Positions 25,477 through 33,744 of a stretch of DNA of 57,763 nucleotides are shown here, in pieces. The stretch covers positions 1 to 57,763 of the forward strand of contig JAFSSQ010000029.1 in assembly GCA_017450965.1 (NCBI GenBank), written 5' to 3'. The translations under genes were made by a program, and so were the position numbers. The number at the start of each line of letters is the position of its first letter. Position 1 is the stretch's first letter. The notes below the pieces were generated by a model. That model was not told where the DNA came from. It was given only the letters and a program-made list of their open reading frames with translations, and ran no database searches. This DNA comes from Clostridia bacterium. Its GTDB lineage: Bacteria; Bacillota; Clostridia; Oscillospirales; CAG-272.

Positions 25477-25788
25477 TCAGGACTTGATTTCCATCTCAAC
25501 GCCGGCGGGCAGCTCGATCGCGAACAGGGCGTCCGCGACTTTGCTTGTCGGGTTGACGATGTCGATCAGTCTCTTGTGCGTGCGCATCTCGAACTGCTCG
25601 CGGCTGTCCTTGTACTTGTGGACCGCGCGCAGGATCGTGACGATCTCCTTCTCCGTCGGGAGCGGAACAGGTCCCGAAACCGCCGCGCCGTTGCGCTTGG
25701 CGACCTCGACGATCTTCTGCGCCGCCGCGTCGATGAGCTTGTGATCGTAGCTCTTGAGACGCACTCTGATTTTCTGGTTGACTGCCAT
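25477..25788 (-). CDS. rpsJ: 30S ribosomal protein S10 (first gene of the operon)
   Basis: The 103-residue S10 (also transcription factor NusE) starts [28 protein letters not shown] and ends [14 protein letters not shown]. The ATG at 25788 follows AAGGAGG by 8 bases; a long in-frame extension upstream reads through the untranslated leader. It opens the operon, with promoter at 26028-26056. The str-operon genes usually found upstream (rpsL, rpsG, fusA, tuf) are absent. Confidence 0.97.
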   Translation of the reverse strand: MAVNQKIRVRLKSYDHKLIDAAAQKIVEVAKRNGAAVSGPVPLPTEKEIVTILRAVHKYKDSREQFEMRTHKRLIDIVNPTSKVADALFAIELPAGVEMEIKS

Positions 25789-26021
25789 TGTTTCTGCCTC
25801 CTTAATAAAATGAAGAAATGATGGGCGATCAACCCTTTGCACACCTTTCCGTGTGTTTCTTTTGCTTTCAAAAATAAACGGAACCCTTTTTGTCCGTCGG
25901 CAAAAAGGATCCGGGAAAGCAAAACGCAACGGGTTTGCCTGCTGTCGCCCGGTTATCGGACATACTCCACGGAAGTTACCCGCCTTCCGGCGGCAATCTC
26001 CCGCTTCATCGCATATCAAGC
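25789..26021 (-). promoter_or_regulatory. Structured 5' leader of the S10 operon
   Basis: The promoter predicts a leader of about 233 nt. Inverted repeats are CCGCC/GGCGG around TTCC (25980-25993), a long hairpin from GGAACCCTTTTTG (25880-25892) to CAAAAAGGATCC (25901-25912), and CACAC/GTGTG (25840-25854). None is followed by a U-run, so none is an obvious terminator. A leader of this length suggests ribosomal-protein feedback, but no known motif is recognised. Confidence 0.5.
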
Positions 26022-26027
26022 TCGTAT

Positions 26028-26056
26028 ATTATAACAGAAGAGTTCCGGCGTTTCAA
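26028..26056 (-). promoter_or_regulatory. Sigma-A promoter of the S10-spc-alpha operon
   Basis: On the minus strand, -35 TTGAAA (26056-26051), a 17-bp spacer and consensus -10 TATAAT (26033-26028) with an extended TGT before it. It is the best promoter in the window, as expected for a 31-gene ribosomal operon. Confidence 0.9.
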
Positions 26057-26103
26057 GAAAAAAATCATCTTTCCGCCCTTTTTGCGTGTAGAACTTTTCG
26101 TCA

Positions 26104-26150
26104 AAAAAACACCGCATTTTGTGCAAAAGCAACAAAACACGGTGTTTTTT
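26104..26150. terminator. Terminator at the 3' end of the phage cassette
   Basis: Stem AAAAAACACCG (26104-26114) and CGGTGTTTTTT (26140-26150), with an inner TTTTG/CAAAA pair. T-runs exist on both strands. It lies 2 bases after the stop of the last phage-cassette gene and ahead of the ribosomal promoter, insulating the two. Confidence 0.85.
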
Positions 26151-26152
26151 CG

Positions 26153-27127
26153 TTATCCGCGGTAGAAAAAGGCCTTGAGGATCTCGTCTTTGTATGCGGG
26201 ATACGCGTCCGTGAGGAGCTGAACGTACTTGTCGACCCGCCGGGCCGCGGTGTCGGTCGGCTCGATCGCGGGATAGGAGATCTTCCCCCCGCCCTCTCCG
26301 CCGCTTTTCGCCGCCGCTGCGGCGATCTTCGCCTCGTAGTCGCGGTCGCTGCCGTAGAGCTTGGCCGCGTAGTCGAGATCGCTTTCGTAGCGTTTTGCCT
26401 CCGCGCTGCGGTCCGCCGTATAGAGGCGGGCGGCGTAATCGAGCTCGCTTTCGTAGCGTTTGGCGCGCTCGGTCGCGTCCGTGGCGTAGAGGTTCGCCTG
26501 ATAGGTGAGGTCCGCCTTGTAATCGGACGCGGCGCGGTCAAGCTCCCCGAGATAGCGCTTCGTTTCCTCCGATTCGCGGGCGCTTACGACGCCCGCCGCG
26601 GTCTTCTCCCCGTCGCTGACGGAGGAGAGCAGGGTCTTTGTAAGGTTGTTTTCCCCGTCCGCCGCCTGCGAGAGGATCGCGAGCAGCCGGTCGTAGTAGC
26701 TCTGCTCCGCCTTCTGGGCCGCTTCCGCGCCCGCCGAGAGGTAGGCGAGATTCTGGCGGTGGGCGTTGGCGGCGGCGTAGCTGTCGATGTTGCCGGCGTT
26801 CTCCGCCGCCCCCTCCCCGATCGCCGCGAGCGCCGCGCTCTTCCCTTTCCCGGAAAAGCGCTCGTAGACCTCGCCGTAGGCGGGGGTCTTTTCCCCGCTT
26901 GCCGCCTGCTCGTAGAGCGCCCTGTAGCGCTCCGCGGACTCGTCGGCGTTTGCCAGCGCCCGGTCGGTCAGGCGTTCTCTCTCGGTTCCCGCCGCGGCCA
27001 GCGCGGCGGCGGGGTCGTAGGCGGGCGCGGAAGTACCGCTCCCCCCGCCCGCGCCGGCGGAAGAAGCTTGCTTTTTCTTCTTCCCGCGCACGGCGCGTTC
27101 CGCCTTTTGATAAGGATCGTATGCCAT
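26153..27127 (-). CDS. Phage-cassette protein with coiled-coil repeats
   Basis: The 324-residue protein belongs to no family I recognise. The N-terminus is basic and Gly/Ser/Ala-rich (1-45), the middle is Ala/Glu-rich and helical, and residues about 200-275 hold near-repeats built on KRYESELDYAARLY, KRYESDLDYAAKLY and a weaker YQANLY unit, about 22 residues apart. The C-terminus (about 290-324) is a different amphipathic helix. It has no signal peptide. As the last gene of a podovirus-like cluster with long Ala-rich helices, it could be an internal virion or DNA-ejection protein, but that is inference from position and composition. Confidence 0.7.
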   Translation of the reverse strand: MAYDPYQKAERAVRGKKKKQASSAGAGGGSGTSAPAYDPAAALAAAGTERERLTDRALANADESAERYRALYEQAASGEKTPAYGEVYERFSGKGKSAALAAIGEGAAENAGNIDSYAAANAHRQNLAYLSAGAEAAQKAEQSYYDRLLAILSQAADGENNLTKTLLSSVSDGEKTAAGVVSARESEETKRYLGELDRAASDYKADLTYQANLYATDATERAKRYESELDYAARLYTADRSAEAKRYESDLDYAAKLYGSDRDYEAKIAAAAAKSGGEGGGKISYPAIEPTDTAARRVDKYVQLLTDAYPAYKDEILKAFFYRG

Positions 27128-27164
27128 ATCCGTTTCCTTCCTTATTTATATTATGGTTTGCCGC

Positions 27165-27464
27165 TCATTCTTCCGGAGAGGAAAAAAGGCCGGAGAGCAG
27201 GAGATCCAGCTCCAGCACACACCCCTCCACGACCGCGTCGACTTCCGGCGTGATCCGGACCCCGCGCGAGCGCAGGACCGAAAAAACGTACTCCTTTTTG
27301 TCGAATCGCGCGTTCTGCGACAGTTTTTCCGCCGCCTCCACCGCCTTTTTGACGACGGCGTAGAGGCGTTTTTCCTTGAGGAAGGGGACGAGATAGGTGG
27401 TCAGTACCGCCCCCGCGGCCGCGAGGACCGCTTTGATCAGAATGCCGACGATCGTTTCCGTCAT
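27165..27464 (-). CDS. Phage holin, LLH-type
   Basis: The 99-residue protein has an N-terminal membrane helix (about 5-28, VGILIKAVLAAAGAVLTTYLVPFL) followed by a basic amphipathic region with AVVKKAVEAAEKL and an acidic C-terminus. This is the pattern of the phage LLH holin family, which opens the membrane so that endolysin reaches the wall. It overlaps the lysozyme gene by 4 nt (ATGA). Together they make the lysis module. Confidence 0.8.
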   Translation of the reverse strand: MTETIVGILIKAVLAAAGAVLTTYLVPFLKEKRLYAVVKKAVEAAEKLSQNARFDKKEYVFSVLRSRGVRITPEVDAVVEGCVLELDLLLSGLFSSPEE

Positions 27465-28270
27465 GGTGTTCTCCTTTCCGTTTTACTCTCTCCTCCGAGC
27501 AAGCGCAAAAGAAAGCGCAGGATCCGGCAAAGGATCTTTGCAAGGCGCGTTCCTTTCGGCGCGGCGCTCTCCGCCGGCGGCTGAGAGGTCTCCTGCGCGG
27601 ACGTTTCCGCGGGGGTTTCCTCCGCCGCGGGGTCCTCTTGTCCTTCTTCCGGCGTTTCCTCCCGCGGGAGAGAAAAAGTGCCGTAGTCGACGTCGCACGC
27701 GCCGGAAACGCCCGCGACCCGGCCGGCCCCCTGCTGCCAGATCGCATAGGAAAAGGTCCGCTCCGGCCTCTCCTCCTCCCCCGCGGCGTCGTACCAGCAG
27801 GCGTACCAGAGGGGATAGGCGGCGAGGCGGGCGTAGTCGTAGCGGTTGCGGATGTAGTCGGTATTCGCGTAGAGCATCGGCGAAAAGCCGCCCTCCTCCA
27901 CCCGCCGGAGGAAGGAAAGCACCGTATCGGTCAGCGCCGTCCGGTCCATCCCCGCCGCCGTTTCCATATCCGCCGCCGCCCAGAGCGCGATCCGCCCGGC
28001 AAAGGGGCGGATCGTTTTCAGAAAGAAGTCCGCCTCCTCCCGCGCCTGTTCGGGGGTCTTTGCCGTCAGATAGTGATAGACGCCGCAGGCGATCCCCGCC
28101 GCCGAGGCGTTTTCGATATTCTGCCGGAAGCGGGGATCGACGGTCCCGCTCTCCGCCGGATCGCCGGCGCCGCCCTCGCTCGCCTTGATCATCGCAAAGG
28201 AAACGCCGTCCGCCTTCACCGCGTTCCAGTCGATCTCCCCCTGCCAGAGGGAAACGTCAATCCCTTTCAC
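27461..28270 (-). CDS. GH25 lysozyme (phage endolysin) with cationic tail
   Basis: The 269-residue protein opens directly with a GH25 muramidase domain: KGIDVSLWQGEIDW (Asp5), YHYLTA and the catalytic-type pair Asp101/Glu103 in AADMETAAG. It hydrolyses the MurNAc-GlcNAc bond of peptidoglycan. No signal peptide is seen, so export needs a holin, which is the next gene. After the domain come an acidic Pro/Glu-rich linker (about 200-237) and, at 238-258, a short Leu/Arg-rich amphipathic helix instead of a known wall-binding domain. The upstream gene overlaps by 14 nt. Confidence 0.93.
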   Translation of the reverse strand: MKGIDVSLWQGEIDWNAVKADGVSFAMIKASEGGAGDPAESGTVDPRFRQNIENASAAGIACGVYHYLTAKTPEQAREEADFFLKTIRPFAGRIALWAAADMETAAGMDRTALTDTVLSFLRRVEEGGFSPMLYANTDYIRNRYDYARLAAYPLWYACWYDAAGEEERPERTFSYAIWQQGAGRVAGVSGACDVDYGTFSLPREETPEEGQEDPAAEETPAETSAQETSQPPAESAAPKGTRLAKILCRILRFLLRLLGGESKTERRTP

Positions 28271-28502
28271 GCGCGCACCCCCTCTCGCAGCGTTCCTCGA
28301 TGCGGATCAGCCGTTCGTTGTGGGCGTTCAGCTCCCGGTAAAACTCCCGGTTCTTCTCCGCCTGTTTTTCCATAAAGCGGCGCAGCTCCAGCACGGCCGA
28401 GGTGTTGTCGTTCAGGTTTTTTGCCACCCGGACCAGCACCCCGCCGAGCGAGATCAGAAAGCCGCCCGCCGCGATCAGTCCCGCGGCGATCTCCCAGGTC
28501 AT
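28257..28502 (-). CDS. Small membrane/coiled-coil phage protein (XhlA-like)
   Basis: The 81-residue protein has one N-terminal hydrophobic helix (about 4-25, WEIAAGLIAAGGFLISLGGVLV) then a charged coiled coil. This resembles XhlA-type or holin-accessory proteins found next to endolysins. It overlaps both neighbours (the coiled-coil protein upstream by 4 nt, lysozyme by 14 nt), so the three are translationally coupled. The family match is by architecture only. Confidence 0.7.
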   Translation of the reverse strand: MTWEIAAGLIAAGGFLISLGGVLVRVAKNLNDNTSAVLELRRFMEKQAEKNREFYRELNAHNERLIRIEERCERGCARERD

Positions 28503-29167
28503 ATCCGTTCTCCTTTTTTCTTCGTTTCGGTCAGGCAGAGAACGTCCCCCCGCTCCGTCCGCTCAAACCGGAGCCGGACGCCGAGCGTTTCCTCCAGCGC
28601 CCCGATAAGCGCCTCAAAGAGCGCGCGGGGGACGATCCTCCCCTCCTCAAAGGCCGCCGCGCGTTCCGCTTCCGCCTGTTCGCGCCGCGCCTCGTTTTTT
28701 CTTCTCGTTTCCTCGCCGGCAGACAGGCGTTCCTCAAACGCCGCCGTTTCCCGCCGCAGGCCTTCGGCGATCGCCGCCGCCTCCCGGCGCGCCTCTTGCA
28801 CCGCGTCCGCGAGCTGCGCGTAGACGGACGCTTCCGGCTCCGGCGGCAGCGCCCCGTCCGCGGCGCCGCGCACCACCTCCAGCACGGCGAGGGCGCTTGT
28901 CGCGGTCTTTTCTCCCTTCGTGCCGAACACGCCGGCGTAGAGCCTGCCCGGCTCTGCGAGCAGCGCGGCGGGGAGAAGCGCCCCGTCCCCCTCGAGAAGG
29001 ACCCGGAACGGCCTATCCGCCTCGCGGAAAAAGACCGCGGTCTTCACGAAGCCGTCCCACGTCCCGTCAAAGGAGAAGCGCGCCCGCGCCGTCCCGTCGG
29101 CGCCGGAGGCGAGGGTCCTTTCCTTTGCGCGGATCTCCGATCCGCTTACCGTCAGTTCCACCGTCAT
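28499..29167 (-). CDS. BppU-like baseplate/tail-tip protein with coiled coil
   Basis: The 222-residue protein begins with a beta-rich domain of about 110 residues (VSGSEIRAKERTLASG, then FDGTWDGFVKTAVFFRE) like the N-terminal domain of phage upper baseplate proteins (BppU), which attach receptor-binding proteins. Residues about 120-190 form a coiled coil (EEARRKNEARREQAE-type heptads) and the C-terminus is a small alpha/beta tail. It lies 7 nt after the tail-fibre-like gene. Confidence 0.7.
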   Translation of the reverse strand: MTVELTVSGSEIRAKERTLASGADGTARARFSFDGTWDGFVKTAVFFREADRPFRVLLEGDGALLPAALLAEPGRLYAGVFGTKGEKTATSALAVLEVVRGAADGALPPEPEASVYAQLADAVQEARREAAAIAEGLRRETAAFEERLSAGEETRRKNEARREQAEAERAAAFEEGRIVPRALFEALIGALEETLGVRLRFERTERGDVLCLTETKKKGERI

Positions 29168-29174
29168 AGCCGCC

Positions 29175-30080
29175 TCACGCGATCGCGGTCAGGATCCCGT
29201 TCTCAAAGGTCAAAACCGTCCCGCCCGCGCTCACCGTTCTCCTGCCGGAAAGCCCGAGGCAGGAGAGATCCCCGACCGTGGCGACGCGGTTGTCCGGGTC
29301 GATCATCCCGAGATAGACCCCGTCGGTACTCTCCAGCCGGATCGCGCCCTGCGAGTGGAAGCGCAGGACCTGTCCCGGCTGGACCACGCCGTTTCTCACA
29401 CGGCTCTCCGTGTCGATGAAGACGTTATACAGGGCGGGATCGGCGAAATAGATCCCCCGGTTGCGGAAATCCGCCGCCGTCAGGACGTCCGCGTTGAAGA
29501 TCAGATTGGAGGAAAGCGCGGTGCCGCTCGTCCCGCTGCCGCCGGTTTTCAGCGACTCGGCGGAGAGGGTGCCGGTGCGGATGCAGGCGCCGTCGATCTC
29601 GGTCGTGCCGCCCGCGAGCGAGGCGGTGCGGGCGAAGGTCGCGAATCCGTCAAAGTCGATCTTTTCCGCCGCGATCCGCACGCCGCTGCCGGAGGAATTG
29701 ACGGCGGCGACGATCTCCGCGCCCCGGACGGCGTAGCCGCCGGCGCTCCCCTCCACGAGCAGCGCGATCCGCGCGCCGTTGTCGTTTACCTGAGCGGAAA
29801 CGGAGGCGGCCGCCGCCTCGCTTGCCGTCTGCCGCTCGGCGAGGAGGGTCACGGCGGCGCCGGTCTCCGCCGCCGTCTGCCGGAGAGCCGCCGTCGCCCG
29901 GGCGTTCTCTCCGTCCGCCTTGTCGATATACTCCTTGACCGCGGGCATATTCTCCCCGTCCAGATGGGAGAGCAGATCGGTCAGATACCGGCGGCTGCGG
30001 ACCGTCTCGTCCTCGAGGCGACGGACCTCGCGTTTCAGGGCATAAAGCTCTTCCCGCAGGTTGTTTCCCGTCTCCATCAC
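29175..30080 (-). CDS. Tail-tip / fibre-like phage protein
   Basis: The 301-residue protein has an N-terminal coiled coil (about 1-105), a segment like those in phage minor structural proteins (SVSAQVNDNGARIALLVEGS and AAEKIDFDGFATFA, about 108-165), then a beta-rich C-terminal half with many Gly and Ser residues. It probably trimerises at the tail tip or on the capsid vertex. It overlaps the propeller-like gene by 4 nt. Confidence 0.72.
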   Translation of the reverse strand: MMETGNNLREELYALKREVRRLEDETVRSRRYLTDLLSHLDGENMPAVKEYIDKADGENARATAALRQTAAETGAAVTLLAERQTASEAAAASVSAQVNDNGARIALLVEGSAGGYAVRGAEIVAAVNSSGSGVRIAAEKIDFDGFATFARTASLAGGTTEIDGACIRTGTLSAESLKTGGSGTSGTALSSNLIFNADVLTAADFRNRGIYFADPALYNVFIDTESRVRNGVVQPGQVLRFHSQGAIRLESTDGVYLGMIDPDNRVATVGDLSCLGLSGRRTVSAGGTVLTFENGILTAIA

Positions 30081-31480
30081 ACGCCTCCCGGCTCACGGGC
30101 CGTACTGAAGGAGAAGGTCGCGCCGTAGACCGTGACCTTCCCCGTCCCGGAGAAGGAGAGGCGGGTCAGCTCGTCCGCCTTCAGATCCGGCACCGTCCGC
30201 AAAACGGCGATCCCGCCGCCGATCCGGCGGCAGAGGGGCACCGTCCGGCCGCCCGCCGTCAGCGAGACCTCCAGCTCCGCGCCCTCGCCGAGCTCCGCCG
30301 TAACGGCGATGCCCTTGATCCGGCGCATCTCCGCCGTTCCGAGGGAGAGCGCCTCGCAGGTAAAGGAAAAAGCGCCGTAGTCCCCGCCGTCGAGGAGAAG
30401 GATCCGTCCGTCTGCCGCGGCGTAGACGTTTTTGCCGTCCGAGGCGAGCGCCTCGACGCCGCCTGTCGCCCGCTCGCCCCACGCGTCCGCCGTATCCTCG
30501 TAAACGAAGATCCGGTCCTCCGCGGGAACGTAAACGTAGAGCAGCTCGCCGGAGGCGGCGAGCAGCGTTCCCGTCCAGTCGGAAACGCCGAGCGGCTCGC
30601 TGATCAGGCGCGGATAGCCGCCGGTGTAAAGCCACACCCCCTGGTCGGAAGCGAAGGCGAGCGCGCTTTTCCACGGGCAGGCCGCCTCGCCGGAGAGACA
30701 CCCCCAGGCGCCGACGTCGGCGATGCGGAAGGGGTTTTTCGTCCCGCAGAGCTGCTGCATATAGTCCCGCCGGAAGAAGACGGGCGCCCCGTCGCAGAGC
30801 GAAACGGCGGTAAAGCCGCCGCCCGCCCGGCTGTTTGACTGCGAGGTGGTCGCCCACGCGTGGGTGGGGGAGATATCGTCCGCGGTATCGAGCTCCCAGT
30901 TTGAGGCGTCGTTGAAGGCGGAAACGTAGATCCGGTCCCCGTCGACGCCGATCACGCGCGAGTCGCGCACGACGGCAAAGGAAAGCTCCGGCATGACCGC
31001 CGCGATCGGGGAGAAGGCGAACGTCCCTCCGTCGAGCGAGCAGGAGACCCGGTCGGGAAAAACGAGCAGCCGGCGCTCGTACTGCCCGGAGAGCGGGTCG
31101 AGCGGCGTGGTGTAGGAGCGGAAGGCGACGACCGAGCGCCGCTCACGATCCGCCCCGGCGTTTTCCTTCAGCACGGCGCTTTGCACCGCGCCGTTTTGCC
31201 AGAGGTCGGCGCACACGTCGTTTCCGCTGCGGTAAACGAGGAAGAGAACTCCCTCGCCCGCGAAGAGCCCGAGGACGTTTTCCCGCCCCGCACAGACGAA
31301 AGCGGGCTGACGCGCGGAGGAGACGGCGGGCAGACAGGAGGTATCGACGTTCTCGCCCTCCGAGAGCGCGCCGGAATCGTACACGCGCCGCCGGTCCAGC
31401 CCCGCAAAGCTCTTTTTGCGGTAGAGGCTCTTTTTTTCGCCTTCCGGCAGGACCTCGCGCAGATACCCCGCCGCGTTCAT
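30077..31480 (-). CDS. Phage stem/stabilisation protein, propeller-like
   Basis: The 467-residue all-beta protein contains repeated strand pairs typical of a propeller (for example RRLLVFPDRVSCSLDGG, VIGVDGDRIYVSAFND, GVWLYTGGYPR, DRIFVYEDTADAW, KNVYAAADGRILLLDGGD). The N-terminus resembles that of phage tail-associated proteins. In podoviruses, a propeller protein of this kind (P22 gp10 type) plugs the portal; that role is inferred. The ATG at 31480 follows the previous stop by TGATG overlap; a longer in-frame start would overlap the upstream gene. Confidence 0.7.
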   Translation of the reverse strand: MNAAGYLREVLPEGEKKSLYRKKSFAGLDRRRVYDSGALSEGENVDTSCLPAVSSARQPAFVCAGRENVLGLFAGEGVLFLVYRSGNDVCADLWQNGAVQSAVLKENAGADRERRSVVAFRSYTTPLDPLSGQYERRLLVFPDRVSCSLDGGTFAFSPIAAVMPELSFAVVRDSRVIGVDGDRIYVSAFNDASNWELDTADDISPTHAWATTSQSNSRAGGGFTAVSLCDGAPVFFRRDYMQQLCGTKNPFRIADVGAWGCLSGEAACPWKSALAFASDQGVWLYTGGYPRLISEPLGVSDWTGTLLAASGELLYVYVPAEDRIFVYEDTADAWGERATGGVEALASDGKNVYAAADGRILLLDGGDYGAFSFTCEALSLGTAEMRRIKGIAVTAELGEGAELEVSLTAGGRTVPLCRRIGGGIAVLRTVPDLKADELTRLSFSGTGKVTVYGATFSFSTAREPGGV

Positions 31481-32088
31481 CAGGCGCCTCCCCGCCGCCG
31501 GTCGCACCAGGCGGCAAAGCTCTCGAGTTTGGCGTTATAGTCGGAGAACCACTTGGCGCACAGCGCGTCCTCCCCCGCGAGGCGACACGCTTCTCCCCGC
31601 AGCTTGGAGGCCGCCAGCTCGATGAACTCCTCCGGCAGCGCGACGGGCGCGTCCTCCTCTTCCCCGCCGGTCCGCACCGCCGGACGGACAAGGTAAACGC
31701 AGTCGAGAACGGCGCCGTCCTCCACGCCGCCGACGGCGATCTCTTTTTCCCCGCTTTTCGTCCAGAGCGGACTTTCGGGGGAAAAGAGGAGAAGATCCTC
31801 AAAGGAGGCGCGGCGCAGCTCCTCCCCGTTTTGGTAGACGGCGGTCAGATCGGCGGAAAGCACGCTCCCCTCTCCCGCCCCGACGGAAAGGGAGGAAAGG
31901 GAGCAGCGCCCGCCGGAGACCGTGAGGGCGGCGGTCTTTTTCTCCCGCACGACCTCTCCCCAGAGAAGCGCCTCCAGCGAAGAGAGCCAGCGCAGGAAGG
32001 TGGCTTCCGGCGGCAGGGGCGTGATCGGCAGCTCCGCGCGGATCTGCGCGATCAGCGCCCGTCCCCCGGTTTCGGCACGGTAGATCAT
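31480..32088 (-). CDS. Phage head-tail connector/tail protein (hypothetical)
   Basis: The 202-residue protein is not a family I can name. It has IYRAETGGRALIAQIRAELPITPLPPEATFLRWLSSLEALLW at its N-terminus and a helical C-terminus with LPEEFIELAASKLRGEACRLAGEDALCAKWFSDYN. Proteins of this size and layout sit between capsid and tail genes as adaptors. It overlaps its upstream neighbour by ATGA and its downstream neighbour by one base. Confidence 0.68.
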   Translation of the reverse strand: MIYRAETGGRALIAQIRAELPITPLPPEATFLRWLSSLEALLWGEVVREKKTAALTVSGGRCSLSSLSVGAGEGSVLSADLTAVYQNGEELRRASFEDLLLFSPESPLWTKSGEKEIAVGGVEDGAVLDCVYLVRPAVRTGGEEEDAPVALPEEFIELAASKLRGEACRLAGEDALCAKWFSDYNAKLESFAAWCDRRRGGA

Positions 32089-32420
32089 ATCGCCGCCCTC
32101 CGGATCCTGCGTCCCCGCATCTTCTCTCTCCAAAGGGTGCGGTAGCAGTAATCGCACTTGGTCACGAAGTCCACCATCTTTTTTTCGTCGCCCGTCTTTT
32201 CGGCGGCGATCGCGTCGAGGATCGGCTCGACGAAGTCCTCGCGGACCGGCAGTTCCTCCTCTACCGAGCTGACGCGGCGCATCCCGCCGCCGTCGGGCGA
32301 GGCGTACTCCCCGCCGTAGCGGGCAAAGATGTACTGCTGCGCCCGGTTAAAGCCGCAAAGAAACTCGTCCTGCGTACAGCCGTAATAGGTGCGGGCGTAT
32401 TCGTATGTTTTTTTGAGCAT
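32085..32420 (-). CDS. Small phage adaptor protein (hypothetical)
   Basis: The 111-residue helical protein (YEYARTYYGCTQDEFLCGFNRAQQYIFARYGG) has four cysteines, including CDYCYR, and a basic C-terminal end. It lies after the capsid gene, where head-completion proteins are usually encoded. Function is not recognised. The gene is separated from the capsid gene by 57 nt with a GC-rich inverted repeat (CCCGCGGCGCGGG-like, about 32432-32460). Confidence 0.68.
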   Translation of the reverse strand: MLKKTYEYARTYYGCTQDEFLCGFNRAQQYIFARYGGEYASPDGGGMRRVSSVEEELPVREDFVEPILDAIAAEKTGDEKKMVDFVTKCDYCYRTLWREKMRGRRIRRAAI

Positions 32421-32477
32421 GGTACCGCCTTTCCCGCGGCGCGGGAGATCCCGCGCCGCGAAACGTCATCCTTCCGG

Positions 32478-33725
32478 TCACTCGCCGAGAAGCGAGCAGT
32501 TCGTGATGCGGACGCAGCCGCCCGGATTGGTGCAGAGCAGATTGCCGTAGGAGGTGAGCAGCGCACGGTAGACCGAGGTACCCGGCATCGGCAGAAAGAC
32601 CGCGCCGTCCTTGGCCATGAACTCCCACGGGGTCGCCTCCAGCAGGAAGGCGGAGGTATCGACCCCCCACGCTTCATCCGTCGGCACGAAGCGCTCGTTG
32701 ACGATCACCGTTTCCTGCGCGCCGCAGAGGACCTTGTAGCCGACGGCGCCGCCGACGAAACGCTGTTTGTCCGCCACGACCACGTTGTTCGAGCGCATAT
32801 AGTCCTGATAGGCGGCAAACGCCTCGTCCCCCATCATCACAAGGTCGATCTTCGAGCCCTTGTAGTCCTTTGCCTCTTTGATCGCCTTGTAGAGCACGCG
32901 GTCGGAGAGCTCGTTCTGCGCGTCGATCTCGATCGGACGGATCCAGGGGTTGTCCCTCTTGTTCACGCCGTAGAGCGTCGGCGTCTCCGAGTCGTAGATC
33001 GCGCCGAGCCCGCAGAGCTCGCGCTTATAGCTGTTCTGGACGGTAAGGAACCCGTAGGTCCCCATCGGCGTGACCCCGTCCTCGTCCAGAGCCGTTCTGG
33101 CGGAGACGGAGGGGGAGTCCACGGTGACCAGTCTCACCGCGCGGTCGATGGCGATGATGCGCGCGCCCTTGTTGACGTCGAGAAGCGTTCCCTCGGTCGC
33201 GGTCGCGCCGGCGTAGCTGTAGATGTCCACGCGCAGCCCTTCCATCAGCTTGGAAACGTCGCTTACGACGAAGGTGGAGTAGGTCGAACGGTTGGTGGTC
33301 GCCGAGATGAGAGAGGTCAGAATGCCTCTGCCGTCTCCGAACAGGGCGCGGGAGAGGTTCCACTCCGCGCTGCGGTAGCTGCCCTGCACCTCGCTGTCGA
33401 GGGCGTTGATCATCGCCGCCGCGTTGGAGGAGGCAAGCTGGACCGTCTTGTTGGAGATCTGGATATCGACGTACATATCCACGGCGTCCAGGGTGAACTC
33501 CGCGTAGCGCTGCGCACCGGAGGCGGGCGTGCTCTCGCCCTCCGCGCCGAACCCGAAGCCGCCGTTGAGGCCGATCGGAGCGGCGCATTTGATGGTGTTG
33601 TTGGTCAGCGGAACGCGCTTGATCTTCTCCAGAAAGGGGGAAGGATTGGTCGAGATCTGATTGGACAGCGCCGGCTGGTACTTATCCTTCAGGATCGCTT
33701 CGACTTGGGTGAGGATCTGTGACAT
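32478..33725 (-). CDS. Phage major capsid protein (HK97-type)
   Basis: The 415-residue protein follows the scaffold gene by 19 nt. Features fit HK97-fold capsid proteins: a long N-terminal helix region, STPASGAQRYAEFTLDAVDMYVDIQISNKTVQLASSNAAAMINALDSEVQG (the E-loop and spine helix area), and a C-terminal P-domain with PWEFMAKDGAVFLPMPG and YGNLLCTNPGGCVRITN. It would assemble the head around the scaffold. No protease gene is present, so maturation would be protease-free. Confidence 0.85.
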   Translation of the reverse strand: MSQILTQVEAILKDKYQPALSNQISTNPSPFLEKIKRVPLTNNTIKCAAPIGLNGGFGFGAEGESTPASGAQRYAEFTLDAVDMYVDIQISNKTVQLASSNAAAMINALDSEVQGSYRSAEWNLSRALFGDGRGILTSLISATTNRSTYSTFVVSDVSKLMEGLRVDIYSYAGATATEGTLLDVNKGARIIAIDRAVRLVTVDSPSVSARTALDEDGVTPMGTYGFLTVQNSYKRELCGLGAIYDSETPTLYGVNKRDNPWIRPIEIDAQNELSDRVLYKAIKEAKDYKGSKIDLVMMGDEAFAAYQDYMRSNNVVVADKQRFVGGAVGYKVLCGAQETVIVNERFVPTDEAWGVDTSAFLLEATPWEFMAKDGAVFLPMPGTSVYRALLTSYGNLLCTNPGGCVRITNCSLLGE

Positions 33726-33744
33726 TTTGTTTCTCCTTTACTTG

